64,000 bases of DNA. It comes from Aggregatilinea lenta (GTDB taxonomy: Bacteria > Chloroflexota > Anaerolineae > Aggregatilineales > Aggregatilineaceae). The notes below the pieces were generated by a model. It was not told where the DNA came from. It searched no databases and saw nothing but the letters and a program-made list of their open reading frames with translations. Both the position numbers and the translations under genes were made by a program. The DNA lies in NCBI RefSeq assembly GCF_003569045.1, contig NZ_BFCB01000003.1, positions 2,836,911-2,900,910 on the forward strand. The letters are read 5' to 3'. Below, one piece after another: positions 25,401-34,352 of the stretch (positions are counted from its first letter, which is position 1; the number at the start of each line of letters is the position of its first letter).

Positions 25401-26219
25401 ATGAAACATCTTGGACTTTTGCTGGTCGTGGTTCTCGTCGCGGGGGGCGCTGCGGGCTTTGTCGCCGCGCGGACTTCCGCGCCCAGCGCGCAGGCGGCGT
25501 CGCTGCCCCAGGCATTGACCGACTGGGCCGTGATCGACCTGACGCAGCCGATCTCGATGGACATTCCGCTGTGGCCCGGCGATCCTGAAGTCGAGATCGA
25601 GCCGTGGGCGACCTACGCGGAAGACGATTACTTCATCAACCGCATCTCGATCGGCGAACACAGCGCGACGCACTGGGGCACGCCGAACACCTTCATCGAG
25701 GGCGCGCGCAGCGCCGAGATGATCCCGGCGGCGGAACTGGTGGTGCCTGCCGTGGTGATCGACGTGCGCGAGCAGGGCGCGGCGGACCCCGACTACCGCG
25801 TTTCGATTGAGGACGTCGAAGCTTGGGAAGCGGAGAACGGCCCGATCCCCGAAGGCAGCGTGGTGATCATCTACACCGGCTGGCAAGAAAAGTGGGACGA
25901 CGCGCAGGCGTTCCTTGGCCTGGACGCGGACGAGGTGCTGCACTGGCCGGGCTTCGGCGCGGACACGGTGGAATACCTGATCGCGGAACGCGGCATCGTG
26001 GGCCTGGGCACGGATACGCATGGTGCGGACGCGGGCAACGACGAGGAATTCGGCGCGAGCTTCGCCATGTACGACGCGGACGGCATGATCCTCGAATGCC
26101 TGGCAGGGCTGGACCAGATGCCGCCGACCGGCGCGACGTTGGTTGTGGGCGGCTGGCCGATTGTAGGCGGTTCGGGCAGCCCGGCGCGGGTGTTGGCGTT
26201 CGTGCCGCCCGCGGAGTAG
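25401..26219 (+). CDS. Secreted or anchored cyclase-family protein (kynurenine formamidase fold), altered metal site
   Basis: The 272-residue protein begins with a signal peptide or anchor (MKHLGLLLVVVLVAGGAAGFVAA), followed by a PF04199-type fold. Family hallmarks are DLTQPISMDIPLWPGDP, the His motif at 87-97, VVIIYTGW, VEYLIAERGIVGLGTDTHGAD and the late CLAGLDQMP. The family's metal motif is HxGTHxDxPxH, but here it reads HSATHWGTPNT: His87 and His91 remain while the Asp is Gly93 and the last His is Thr97. It may bind metal differently or have lost hydrolase activity. The start follows AAAAGGAG. It is monocistronic between two spacers. Confidence 0.78.
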   Translation: MKHLGLLLVVVLVAGGAAGFVAARTSAPSAQAASLPQALTDWAVIDLTQPISMDIPLWPGDPEVEIEPWATYAEDDYFINRISIGEHSATHWGTPNTFIEGARSAEMIPAAELVVPAVVIDVREQGAADPDYRVSIEDVEAWEAENGPIPEGSVVIIYTGWQEKWDDAQAFLGLDADEVLHWPGFGADTVEYLIAERGIVGLGTDTHGADAGNDEEFGASFAMYDADGMILECLAGLDQMPPTGATLVVGGWPIVGGSGSPARVLAFVPPAE

Positions 26220-26230
26220 GGCAGAGACAA

Positions 26231-26264
26231 GCGGTGGGGGCGCTCACCTGAACGCCCCCACCGC
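26231..26264. terminator. Bidirectional terminator
   Basis: GCGGTGGGGGCG (26231-26242) pairs perfectly with CGCCCCCACCGC (26253-26264), between convergent genes. Confidence 0.8.
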
Positions 26265-26279
26265 GTCCATTGCGTGGCG

Positions 26280-27137
26280 TTATTCCCGCTGCGCCACGAC
26301 GCCGAGCCACGTGCTCTCCGGCGTGTAGGGCGTGCCGAGCAGATCGGCCCAGTGCGCGGTAATGCGGAATCCGTGCGCCGCCAACTCCTGTGCGATGCGC
26401 TCCGGCGTGTAGTCCTGGAACCAGAAGCGGTACACGACCGGGTCGCAGCCCGGAATTAAGATCACGTACTGGTCCAGGAAGATGTCGTCAGGGTAGGCGA
26501 AGCCGTGTTCCAGCACGAGGTGAGCGTCCGGGCGCCAGAAGCCGCCCTCCGGCGCGGCGTACCAGTTGGCCTGCATGCCGTGCAGCGCATGATGGCGCGG
26601 CGCCGAGAGGTCGAACACGAAGTGTCCGCCGGGCTTCAGCGCGCGGTGGACGCGGTCCAGCAGTGTGGCGCGGTCGGCGGGCGGCAGCGGGCAGAAGTCG
26701 CCGTAGATCAGCGAGACGACGTCGTAGCCTGCCTCGTCCTCAAGCTCCAGATAGTTCTCCAAACGATAGGTGATGTCCAGCTTGCGCCGGACCGCGTCGT
26801 CGCGCGCATAGGCAATCGAGCGCCGCGAGAAGTCGATCCCGGTGACGTGCAAGCCACACTGCGCGAGGCGCGAGGCGTACAGCCCCGGCCCACAGCCCAG
26901 GTCGAGCCAGGCCGCGTCGGGCCGCGGCGCGAGCGTCTCGATCAGCCAGCTTACGACGGCGTCGACCGTCTCTGGCCGGCGGCTGGCGGTGTCCGTGTTG
27001 GGGTTCAGGTGCGCGTCGAGCAGGTGCTGCGAGATGTGCGGGTCGTCCCAGAAGACCGGCTCGCCCGGTTCATAGAGCGGCGGATGCTGGCCAAGCTGGT
27101 GCAGCGCCTCAACAGGCAGGCAAATAGGGTCTGTCAT
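26280..27137 (-). CDS. Class I SAM-dependent methyltransferase
   Basis: The 285-residue protein has the SAM-binding motif I AAWLDLGCGPGLYASRLAQCG near residue 75-95, an acidic motif II region (VTGIDFSRRSIAYARD), and motif IV YDVVSLIYGDFCPL. Then comes LKPGGHFVFDLSAPRHH. The substrate cannot be told: the fold fits small-molecule methyltransferases of the Methyltransf_25 type. The first 60 residues form an extra N-terminal segment. It is followed by a terminator shared with the convergent cyclase-family gene. The 217-bp spacer up to mutY holds a CCGGAGCG/CGCTCCGG hairpin and nothing else I can identify. Confidence 0.82.
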   Translation of the reverse strand: MTDPICLPVEALHQLGQHPPLYEPGEPVFWDDPHISQHLLDAHLNPNTDTASRRPETVDAVVSWLIETLAPRPDAAWLDLGCGPGLYASRLAQCGLHVTGIDFSRRSIAYARDDAVRRKLDITYRLENYLELEDEAGYDVVSLIYGDFCPLPPADRATLLDRVHRALKPGGHFVFDLSAPRHHALHGMQANWYAAPEGGFWRPDAHLVLEHGFAYPDDIFLDQYVILIPGCDPVVYRFWFQDYTPERIAQELAAHGFRITAHWADLLGTPYTPESTWLGVVAQRE

Positions 27138-27354
27138 GTTCTGTTCCTCAATGCGATGAATAAACGAAGCGCAAAGGCATAGTTCCCGGAGCGCGTTGGA
27201 CCGCTCCGGCAGCGGATAGAGCTTCAGCAGTGAGGGAAGGCTTCAGGGCCTTGTCAGTACATGAACAGAATTACTCCTGTGGCGAGGATACTCCCCTTCA
27301 GTGTAATGGCTTCGAGGCCGTTTTGGAAGCCCTGTCAGGTGGTTTTTGCAAGTT

Positions 27355-28480
<1,126 letters not shown>

Positions 28481-28488
<8 letters not shown>

Positions 28489-29188
28489 GCGGGTCTCGTC
28501 TCAGCAGCGTATAGCGGTTCAGGTCATGGCTGCGCCCATCAGCGCAGTACGTTTCGAGTTCGGTCAAGCCGGTGGCCGCCACCAGCGCGGCATGCTCGGC
28601 CTCGTCCACGTGGTGGCAGTAGCGCAGCGCAGGCGTGCCGCGCCGCCAGTCGAGCAGATGGTCGCCCGGCTCGACCGTGATGCCGTCCGGCCAGGGCACG
28701 ATCCGCGATCGGAAGCGGTCGAACTCGTAGAAGCGCCACGCGGCGAAGGCCAGCAGTCCGCCGGGGGCAACCCGCGCGGCGAGATCGGCCAGCAGCGCGC
28801 GGCGGCGATCCGCGCCGGGCACGTGGTGCAGCACGCCGAACAACGCCACGACATCGTACGGGCCGTCGGGCAGCGGATCGTCGAGCAGATCCCACGCATC
28901 GAGCCGGACGTCCGTACCTGCCAGCGCGGCGCGGGCGCGGTCGAGCAGGGCGGGCGCGCTGTCCAGCCCGTGATAGCGCACGCCGGAACCGAGCCGCTCC
29001 GCCAGGAACACGCCCAGCCGCCCGTTGCCGCAGCCCACGTCCAGCACGGACAGCGGCGCACGTAGGTGCGAGAGCAGGCGCTCCCAGCCGGGCCACGGCT
29101 CCGCACGCGACGCGTCGAAGTCCGGCGCAGTGATCTGGTAGAATTGGCGGTTCAGGTCGTTCAGCCGCCGCACGGTTGGTTCGTCCAT
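28481..29188 (-). CDS. Class I SAM-dependent methyltransferase
   Basis: The 235-residue protein carries the SAM motif LSVLDVGCGNGRLGVFLAERLG near residue 45, YHGLDSAPALLDRARAAL, DAWDLLDDPLPDGPYDVVALFGVLHHVPG, and RVAPGGLLAFAAWRFYEFDRFRS. The N-terminal RLNDLNRQFYQITAPDFDASR is reminiscent of TrmB/Trm9-like tRNA methyltransferases (ABH8/Trm9-type) that act at the wobble uridine. The next gene, divergently placed, is Elp3, which makes the precursor of such modifications in eukaryotes. That link is inference. It overlaps mutY by 8 bp. Confidence 0.8.
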
Positions 29189-29235
29189 TCGGGTTCTGAT
29201 ACCATTGAACTGTTGACAGGCGTTAAAGGGCAGGT

Positions 29236-31056
29236 ATGGGACACAAGTCTACGCTCGATCTTGAGGCCTACCGGGAGCCGCTCGTCGCCATCCTGGGCGA
29301 AGTGATCGCTGCGCCCTCGCTGACGCGCGCGCAGCTTGCGCGCGTGCTCAAGCGTTATCCCAAAGACGGGCGCGGCTTGTTCGCCAATGACGACCTGATC
29401 CGCGCCTACCGCGCGTTTGCCGGGACGGAAGGCTTGCCGCCCTACGACCTCGACGTGCTGGCGCGGCTGCGGCTCAAACCGGTGCGCAGTATGTCGGGCG
29501 TGACGCCGGTTACCGTGCTTACAAAACCGTTCCCATGCCCCGGCGAGTGTCTATTTTGCCCCAACGACGTGCGAATGCCCAAGAGCTACCTGTCCAATGA
29601 ACCGGGTGCGCAGCGCGCGGAGCAGAATGCGTTCGACCCGTACCTGCAAACCATGTCACGGCTGACCGCGCTGCGCAACACGGGCCATCCCACCGGCAAG
29701 ATCGAGGTGATCGTGCTGGGCGGCACGTGGTCGTTCTACCCCGAAACATACCAGATCTGGTTCGTGAAGCGCATTTTTGACGCCCTGCACGATTTTGGCA
29801 AGGGGATCGACCGCTCGGCGGCGGTGCGAGACGCACTGCGCGAGGTGTCGCAGCTCCACCCGGAGCGCAACACCACGACGGTCACGCTGGCCGGGATCGA
29901 TCTGGCGCGCAGCTATAACCAGGCCGTACAGAGCGTGTACGACGCCGAGATGCGGCGTTCCAGGGAACAGGCGCGGGAGATTGCGCGCGGCGAGCGCGAC
30001 CGCAGCCCGGTGGACGAGTACGCGACGTGGACGGAGCTGGCTGCTGCGCACGACGAAAACGAGTATGCGCGCTGCCGCTGCGTGGGGCTGGTCGTGGAGA
30101 CGCGGCCCGACCACATCAGCGAGGAGGAAGTGATCCGCATCCGGCGGCTGGGCGCGACGAAGGTACAGATCGGCTTCCAGAGCCTGAGCGACGACGTGCT
30201 GCGCCTGAACAAGCGCGGGCACACCGTCGCGGCGACGCGGCGGGCGGTGCGGCTGCTGCGGCAGGCAGGCTTCAAGATTCACGCGCACTGGATGCCGAAC
30301 CTGTACGGCTCCTCACCAGAGGCCGATATCACCGACTACGCGCGGATGTTCGCGGAGCCGGACTTCCGCCCGGACGAGCTGAAGATCTACCCATGCTCGC
30401 TGATCGAGAGTGCAGAGCTGATGCAGCGCTACGAGGATGGCTCGTGGCGGCCCTATACACACGACGAGCTGCTGCACGTGCTGGTCGAGTGCTTCCGCCG
30501 CACGCCGGAATACTGCCGCCTGACGCGCGTCGTGCGTGACATCCCCTCGACGGATATCGTCACGGGCGACATGACAACCAACTTCCGACAGACGGTCGAG
30601 CAGGCATTGGCGGAGCAGGGCGAGCGCAGCGCCGACATTCGCAGCCGCGAGATACGGGGGCAGAGCGTAGAGCCGGACGGGCTGCGCCTGGACGAGCAGC
30701 GCTACGTAACCTCGGCGGGCGAGGAAGTGTTCTTACAGTTCGTGACCGACGATCGCCGTGTCGCGGGGTTCCTGCGCCTGGCGCTTCCCAGCGGACCCCC
30801 ATTGATGGACGAGTTGGACGGCGCGGCGATGATCCGCGAGGTGCACGTCTACGGCCAGTCGCTCGTGCCGGGCGAGGAATCCCCCGGCAAGGCGCAGCAT
30901 GCCGGGCTGGGCACGCGCCTGCTCGACCGCGCCGCTGAAATCGCGGCGGGGCAGGGCTACGCGCGGCTGGCGGTGATTTCCGCCGTGGGGACACGGGGTT
31001 ATTACCGGGGACGCGGCTTTGCCGACGGCCATCTGTACCAGTTCCGCGCGTTGTAA
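29236..31056 (+). CDS. elp3: Elp3-family tRNA uridine(34) acetyltransferase/radical SAM enzyme
   Basis: Elp3 adds a carboxymethyl-type group at C5 of wobble uridine, using SAM radical chemistry and acetyl-CoA. The 606-residue protein has an N-terminal tRNA-binding part (1-90). The radical SAM cluster PFPCPGECLFCPND has Cys101, Cys105 and Cys108, followed by VRMPKSYLSNEPGAQRA, CRCVGLVVETRPDHI and KVQIGFQSLSDDVLRLNKRGH. The C-terminal GNAT domain contains QHAGLGTRLLDRAAEIA and YYRGRGF. Elp3 is standard in archaea and eukaryotes but occurs in few bacteria, including Dehalococcoides. No other Elongator subunit is present, as in prokaryotes generally. Confidence 0.94.
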   Translation: MGHKSTLDLEAYREPLVAILGEVIAAPSLTRAQLARVLKRYPKDGRGLFANDDLIRAYRAFAGTEGLPPYDLDVLARLRLKPVRSMSGVTPVTVLTKPFPCPGECLFCPNDVRMPKSYLSNEPGAQRAEQNAFDPYLQTMSRLTALRNTGHPTGKIEVIVLGGTWSFYPETYQIWFVKRIFDALHDFGKGIDRSAAVRDALREVSQLHPERNTTTVTLAGIDLARSYNQAVQSVYDAEMRRSREQAREIARGERDRSPVDEYATWTELAAAHDENEYARCRCVGLVVETRPDHISEEEVIRIRRLGATKVQIGFQSLSDDVLRLNKRGHTVAATRRAVRLLRQAGFKIHAHWMPNLYGSSPEADITDYARMFAEPDFRPDELKIYPCSLIESAELMQRYEDGSWRPYTHDELLHVLVECFRRTPEYCRLTRVVRDIPSTDIVTGDMTTNFRQTVEQALAEQGERSADIRSREIRGQSVEPDGLRLDEQRYVTSAGEEVFLQFVTDDRRVAGFLRLALPSGPPLMDELDGAAMIREVHVYGQSLVPGEESPGKAQHAGLGTRLLDRAAEIAAGQGYARLAVISAVGTRGYYRGRGFADGHLYQFRAL

Positions 31057-31080
31057 CCGAAAGCAAAAGGATGGAGTGTA

Positions 31081-31974
31081 TTGGACGCACACGATGACGA
31101 GAACCGGCCCATCGAAGGTGTGCCGGAGCTGGATGGGGAACGCCGTCCCGCCGTGGTCGACGGCGAGGTGCGGAACATCGCGCTGCCGGACCAGCGGCCC
31201 GTGCGCCGCAAGCGGCGGCCCGCGCCGGTGCCTGAACCGCCGGTGCAGTACGTCGAGCGGCAGCGCAGTCTGCCCGGATGCGGTTTTTTTGTAGGAGCCT
31301 CGCTGCTGGTCGTGGTGATTGTGTTCGCGCTGATCGCGCTGGCCTTCACCAACGAGCTGACCGACTTTTTCGACGATCCGGTGGACAACGTGCTGGAAAT
31401 GATCGGCATCGATCGTGGCAACAGCACGCCGGAGGTGGTCGATGCGCGCGTGGTCGTGCTGGGTATTCAGAAACTGGCTGTGATCGAGACAACACGCGCG
31501 GATATTCTGGTGGACGAAACGGTCGTGCAGGAGAAATCCTTCGTGCTGCGCGATGCGAGACTGCGCGTACAGTACAGCGGGCGCGTCACGGCAGGCGTAG
31601 ACCTGTCGCTGATCGAGGATGAAGATATAGTCATGGAAGAGGCGAACCGGGTGACGATCAGTCTGCCACCCGCGCAGATCACCGGCTGCTACCTGCGCGA
31701 TCCTGAGATTATCGAAAACACGTGCGGCTCGAACGTGCTGGGCATGGCGAACTGCAGCGACACGTACGAAAACCTGCAGAAGACGGCCTACAACCGCGCA
31801 ATGAGTGATTTGCTCGATACGGCAGAGGAACAGGACGTGGTCGGCACGGCCATCGAATCCGCCGAGAGCGCGATTTCGGATTTGCTGGGAAATTTCGGCA
31901 TCACGGAAATTACGTTCAATCGCAGCACCGAGACGCTGCCGCCTGACGACAGCTGCACCGCGACCAGCAGCTAG
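31081..31974 (+). CDS. DUF4230-like membrane-anchored protein
   Basis: The 297-residue protein has a basic, Pro/Arg-rich cytosolic N-terminus (1-65), one transmembrane helix (about 75-98), then an extracytoplasmic domain. Segments such as LAVIETTRADILVDETV, RLRVQYSGRVTAGVDLS and VTISLPPAQITGCYLRDPEIIE fit DUF4230, a family of unknown function. It holds several cysteines outside the membrane (in CYLRDPEIIENTC and NCSD) that could form disulfides. TTG at 31081 is the only usable start; AAAAGGATGGAG precedes it. It follows elp3 by 24 bp and may be cotranscribed. Confidence 0.72.
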   Translation: MDAHDDENRPIEGVPELDGERRPAVVDGEVRNIALPDQRPVRRKRRPAPVPEPPVQYVERQRSLPGCGFFVGASLLVVVIVFALIALAFTNELTDFFDDPVDNVLEMIGIDRGNSTPEVVDARVVVLGIQKLAVIETTRADILVDETVVQEKSFVLRDARLRVQYSGRVTAGVDLSLIEDEDIVMEEANRVTISLPPAQITGCYLRDPEIIENTCGSNVLGMANCSDTYENLQKTAYNRAMSDLLDTAEEQDVVGTAIESAESAISDLLGNFGITEITFNRSTETLPPDDSCTATSS

Positions 31975-31986
31975 TACAGAGCGCAG

Positions 31987-32802
31987 CTACCGATGCGCGT
32001 TCCAGTCCTCCGCCGCGTACTGCTCCGCGCGCAGGGCGGTGGCGCGGGCCTGCTCGTCCGGCGTGAGATCGCCCGGTTCCAGCGCCAGATCGAACACCTC
32101 GGCGAAACTGGCGCTGAAGACGCTTACGGCCTCATCCCAGCCGATTGTGCGGCCTAACACCTCTTCGACGGTCGTCGCGCGGCGGTGGACCTTCTTGCGG
32201 GCCTCAGCGCGCTTCTGCTCCGACTCGAACACCAGCGCGTCGCAAATGCGCGCGATGTCGCCGGTGAGTGGGATCGATCCGTGCTGCAGCACCGTGCCGA
32301 CCTTGCGCACCTGCGCGCTGCCGATCAACTTCTTTCCTCCGGCGGTGATCTCGTAGTGGCTGGGCACTTCGAAGCATACCGGGCCTTTGGCCTTTCCCGC
32401 GCCCTCGACGCGGCGGTCCGATTCGACGGCAGCGCCGAGCTGGTCCAGGCCGTGACACAGCGCGGTGCTCAGGCGGCGGTAGCTTTTGATGATGTCGCCC
32501 TCTACGACGGGGTGGTCGTCCTTGACCGTCACACTGTACGTCAGTTCGTCGGTGTGCAGGATGGCCCGCCCACCCGTGATGCGCCGCACGACATCCCAGC
32601 CGCAGACCGCGAGCCGCGCGCGGTCTACGTCGGCCAGTGGCTGCATGAAGCCGAGCGAGAGGCAGGCCGGGTCCCAGGCGTAGAAGCGCAGCGTCGGCGG
32701 GACGCGCCCTTCGGCGACCGCGTCCATAATCGCATGGTCGATTGCCATATTCGAGGGGCCATCGGTCGTTCCGGTGACCAGGAGTCGCCAGGTGCTGCGC
32801 AT
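31987..32802 (-). CDS. lipM: Octanoyltransferase LipM-like (lipoate/biotin protein ligase family)
   Basis: Transfers octanoyl from acyl carrier protein to lipoyl domains, the entry step of lipoic acid synthesis. The 271-residue protein shows SNMAIDHAIMDAVAEG, LSLGFMQP, RRITGGRAILHTDELTYS and the LipM signature GPVCFEVPSHYEI with nucleophile Cys143. GGKKLIGSAQVRK (Lys158) and QHGSIPL follow. The Cys in the CFE-PS-YE context separates LipM from LplA lipoate ligases, where it is absent. It is convergent with the DUF4230 gene, with 12 bp between the stops. No lipA gene is in the window. Confidence 0.87.
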   Translation of the reverse strand: MRSTWRLLVTGTTDGPSNMAIDHAIMDAVAEGRVPPTLRFYAWDPACLSLGFMQPLADVDRARLAVCGWDVVRRITGGRAILHTDELTYSVTVKDDHPVVEGDIIKSYRRLSTALCHGLDQLGAAVESDRRVEGAGKAKGPVCFEVPSHYEITAGGKKLIGSAQVRKVGTVLQHGSIPLTGDIARICDALVFESEQKRAEARKKVHRRATTVEEVLGRTIGWDEAVSVFSASFAEVFDLALEPGDLTPDEQARATALRAEQYAAEDWNAHR

Positions 32803-32917
32803 GGTGGGATTCTCCTGTGGGACGGGCGTAGGATTGCAGCAGGATTATAGCGCATTGAGCCTATGGTCGTTTAGGGTTAGAATACCGGGAGTCGTTCGCC
32901 GCAGTCATGGTGAGTAG

Positions 32918-34231
32918 ATGACCGATCCGACATCCACCCAGCCGCATACCGACCCAGTCAAACCAACGGGGCCTAACGGGCATCTTCCTCACGCGACGCC
33001 TTCGAGCACGCCGCCGGACGACGGCCACTGGTATACCGGCTACAACCCGTCCCGTCCCGGTCGCACGGTCGAGCGGCCTTTGCCCAACGCCGATGCCGCC
33101 AACGGGCAGCACCGCCCGGCGCGCGATCGCGTCCGGCGGCGGCGCGTCCGGCGTGAGCTGGGGGCCCCGGATGACTGGGCGTGGGTGATCATCGCCGTCG
33201 CGCTGTTGGGCGTGACGGTCGTGATGAGCATGTCGATCTTCTTCCTGATCCAGGCGACCCGCACCAGCGACCGTACGGTGGCGACCAGCGCCGCGCCGCC
33301 GGAGCCGACTTCGGTTCTGTTTGGGCCGGGCGGCATCATGGAGGTCGATGGTGGGTCGGCGGTGGGCGGTATGCTCGGCGATGGTCAGAGCATGGTCATC
33401 ACGCCCTGGGACGGTGAGGAACGCTTCACCGTGCTGGTGATGGGTATGGACCGCCGCCCCAGCGAACTGGGCCAGAGCTTCCGCACCGATACGATGATCC
33501 TCGTCAGCCTGGACCCGGCTACGAAACACGTGGGTATGCTCAGCATCCCGCGCGACCTGTTCGTGGATATTCCCGGCTACGATCCGAATCGCATCAACAC
33601 GGCTTACAGCTACGGCGAGCTGGAAGGGCCGGGCGGCGGGCCGCGCCTTGCCATGCAGACGGTGCAGTACAACCTGGGCATCCCGATCAACGAATACATG
33701 GTGATCGACTTCAATGCGTTTATCGGACTGATCGACGAGATCGGCGGGATCGACGTGTACGTCGAATCGCCCATTTACGACCCCGAATATCCCGATATGA
33801 ACTACGGCTACGATCCGTTCTCGATCACGGCGGGCTGGCATCACCTGGACGGCATCACGGCGCTGAAGTACGCGCGCAGCCGCCATACGTCGGATGACAT
33901 CGACCGGCAGCGCCGCCAGCAGGACGTCATCTACGCGATCCGTGAACGTGTGATCAACCTGAACATGATCCCGGAGCTGGCGATCAAAGCACCGACGCTG
34001 TGGTCGCAGTTCGACGAGGGCGTGGATACCGGCCTGTCGCTGGACCAGATGCTGCAGTTGGCGTGGTACCTGAAAGATGTCCCGGCGGAAAGCTTCACAC
34101 GCGGCGTTCTGGACTGGGAATATGTTGTGTCGTGGGATTATAATGGGCAGGCGGTGCTGGTCCCCAACCGTGAAAAGATCGGCGGGCTGATGGTCCGGGT
34201 GTTTGGCGACGGCTACAACCGCGTCAACTAG
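32918..34231 (+). CDS. LytR-CpsA-Psr (LCP) family protein
   Basis: The 437-residue protein has a long cytosolic, Pro- and Arg-rich N-terminus (1-87), one transmembrane helix (about 89-111), then an extracytoplasmic LCP catalytic domain. This shows VLVMGMDRRPSE, FRTDTMILVSLDPATKHVGMLSIPRDLFVDIPGY, NRINTAYSYG, and DPFSITAGWHHLDGITALKYARSRHTSDDIDRQRRQQDVI with the conserved Arg residues. LCP enzymes move polyisoprenyl-phosphate-linked glycans to the cell wall. The glycosyltransferase operon at 11-15 kb could supply such a lipid-linked glycan, which is speculation. The ATG at 32918 gives a complete domain. Confidence 0.92.
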   Translation: MTDPTSTQPHTDPVKPTGPNGHLPHATPSSTPPDDGHWYTGYNPSRPGRTVERPLPNADAANGQHRPARDRVRRRRVRRELGAPDDWAWVIIAVALLGVTVVMSMSIFFLIQATRTSDRTVATSAAPPEPTSVLFGPGGIMEVDGGSAVGGMLGDGQSMVITPWDGEERFTVLVMGMDRRPSELGQSFRTDTMILVSLDPATKHVGMLSIPRDLFVDIPGYDPNRINTAYSYGELEGPGGGPRLAMQTVQYNLGIPINEYMVIDFNAFIGLIDEIGGIDVYVESPIYDPEYPDMNYGYDPFSITAGWHHLDGITALKYARSRHTSDDIDRQRRQQDVIYAIRERVINLNMIPELAIKAPTLWSQFDEGVDTGLSLDQMLQLAWYLKDVPAESFTRGVLDWEYVVSWDYNGQAVLVPNREKIGGLMVRVFGDGYNRVN

Positions 34232-34352
34232 TGGGCCGACTGACGCCAGGGGCTGTGTTTGTGTCTTTGACACGCGGCTGTGCCCGCGTGTTTTGTGTGC
34301 TTACGACCGTCATTGAAGCCGTCATCGCACCCCGTAGGAGATCTTATCGTCC

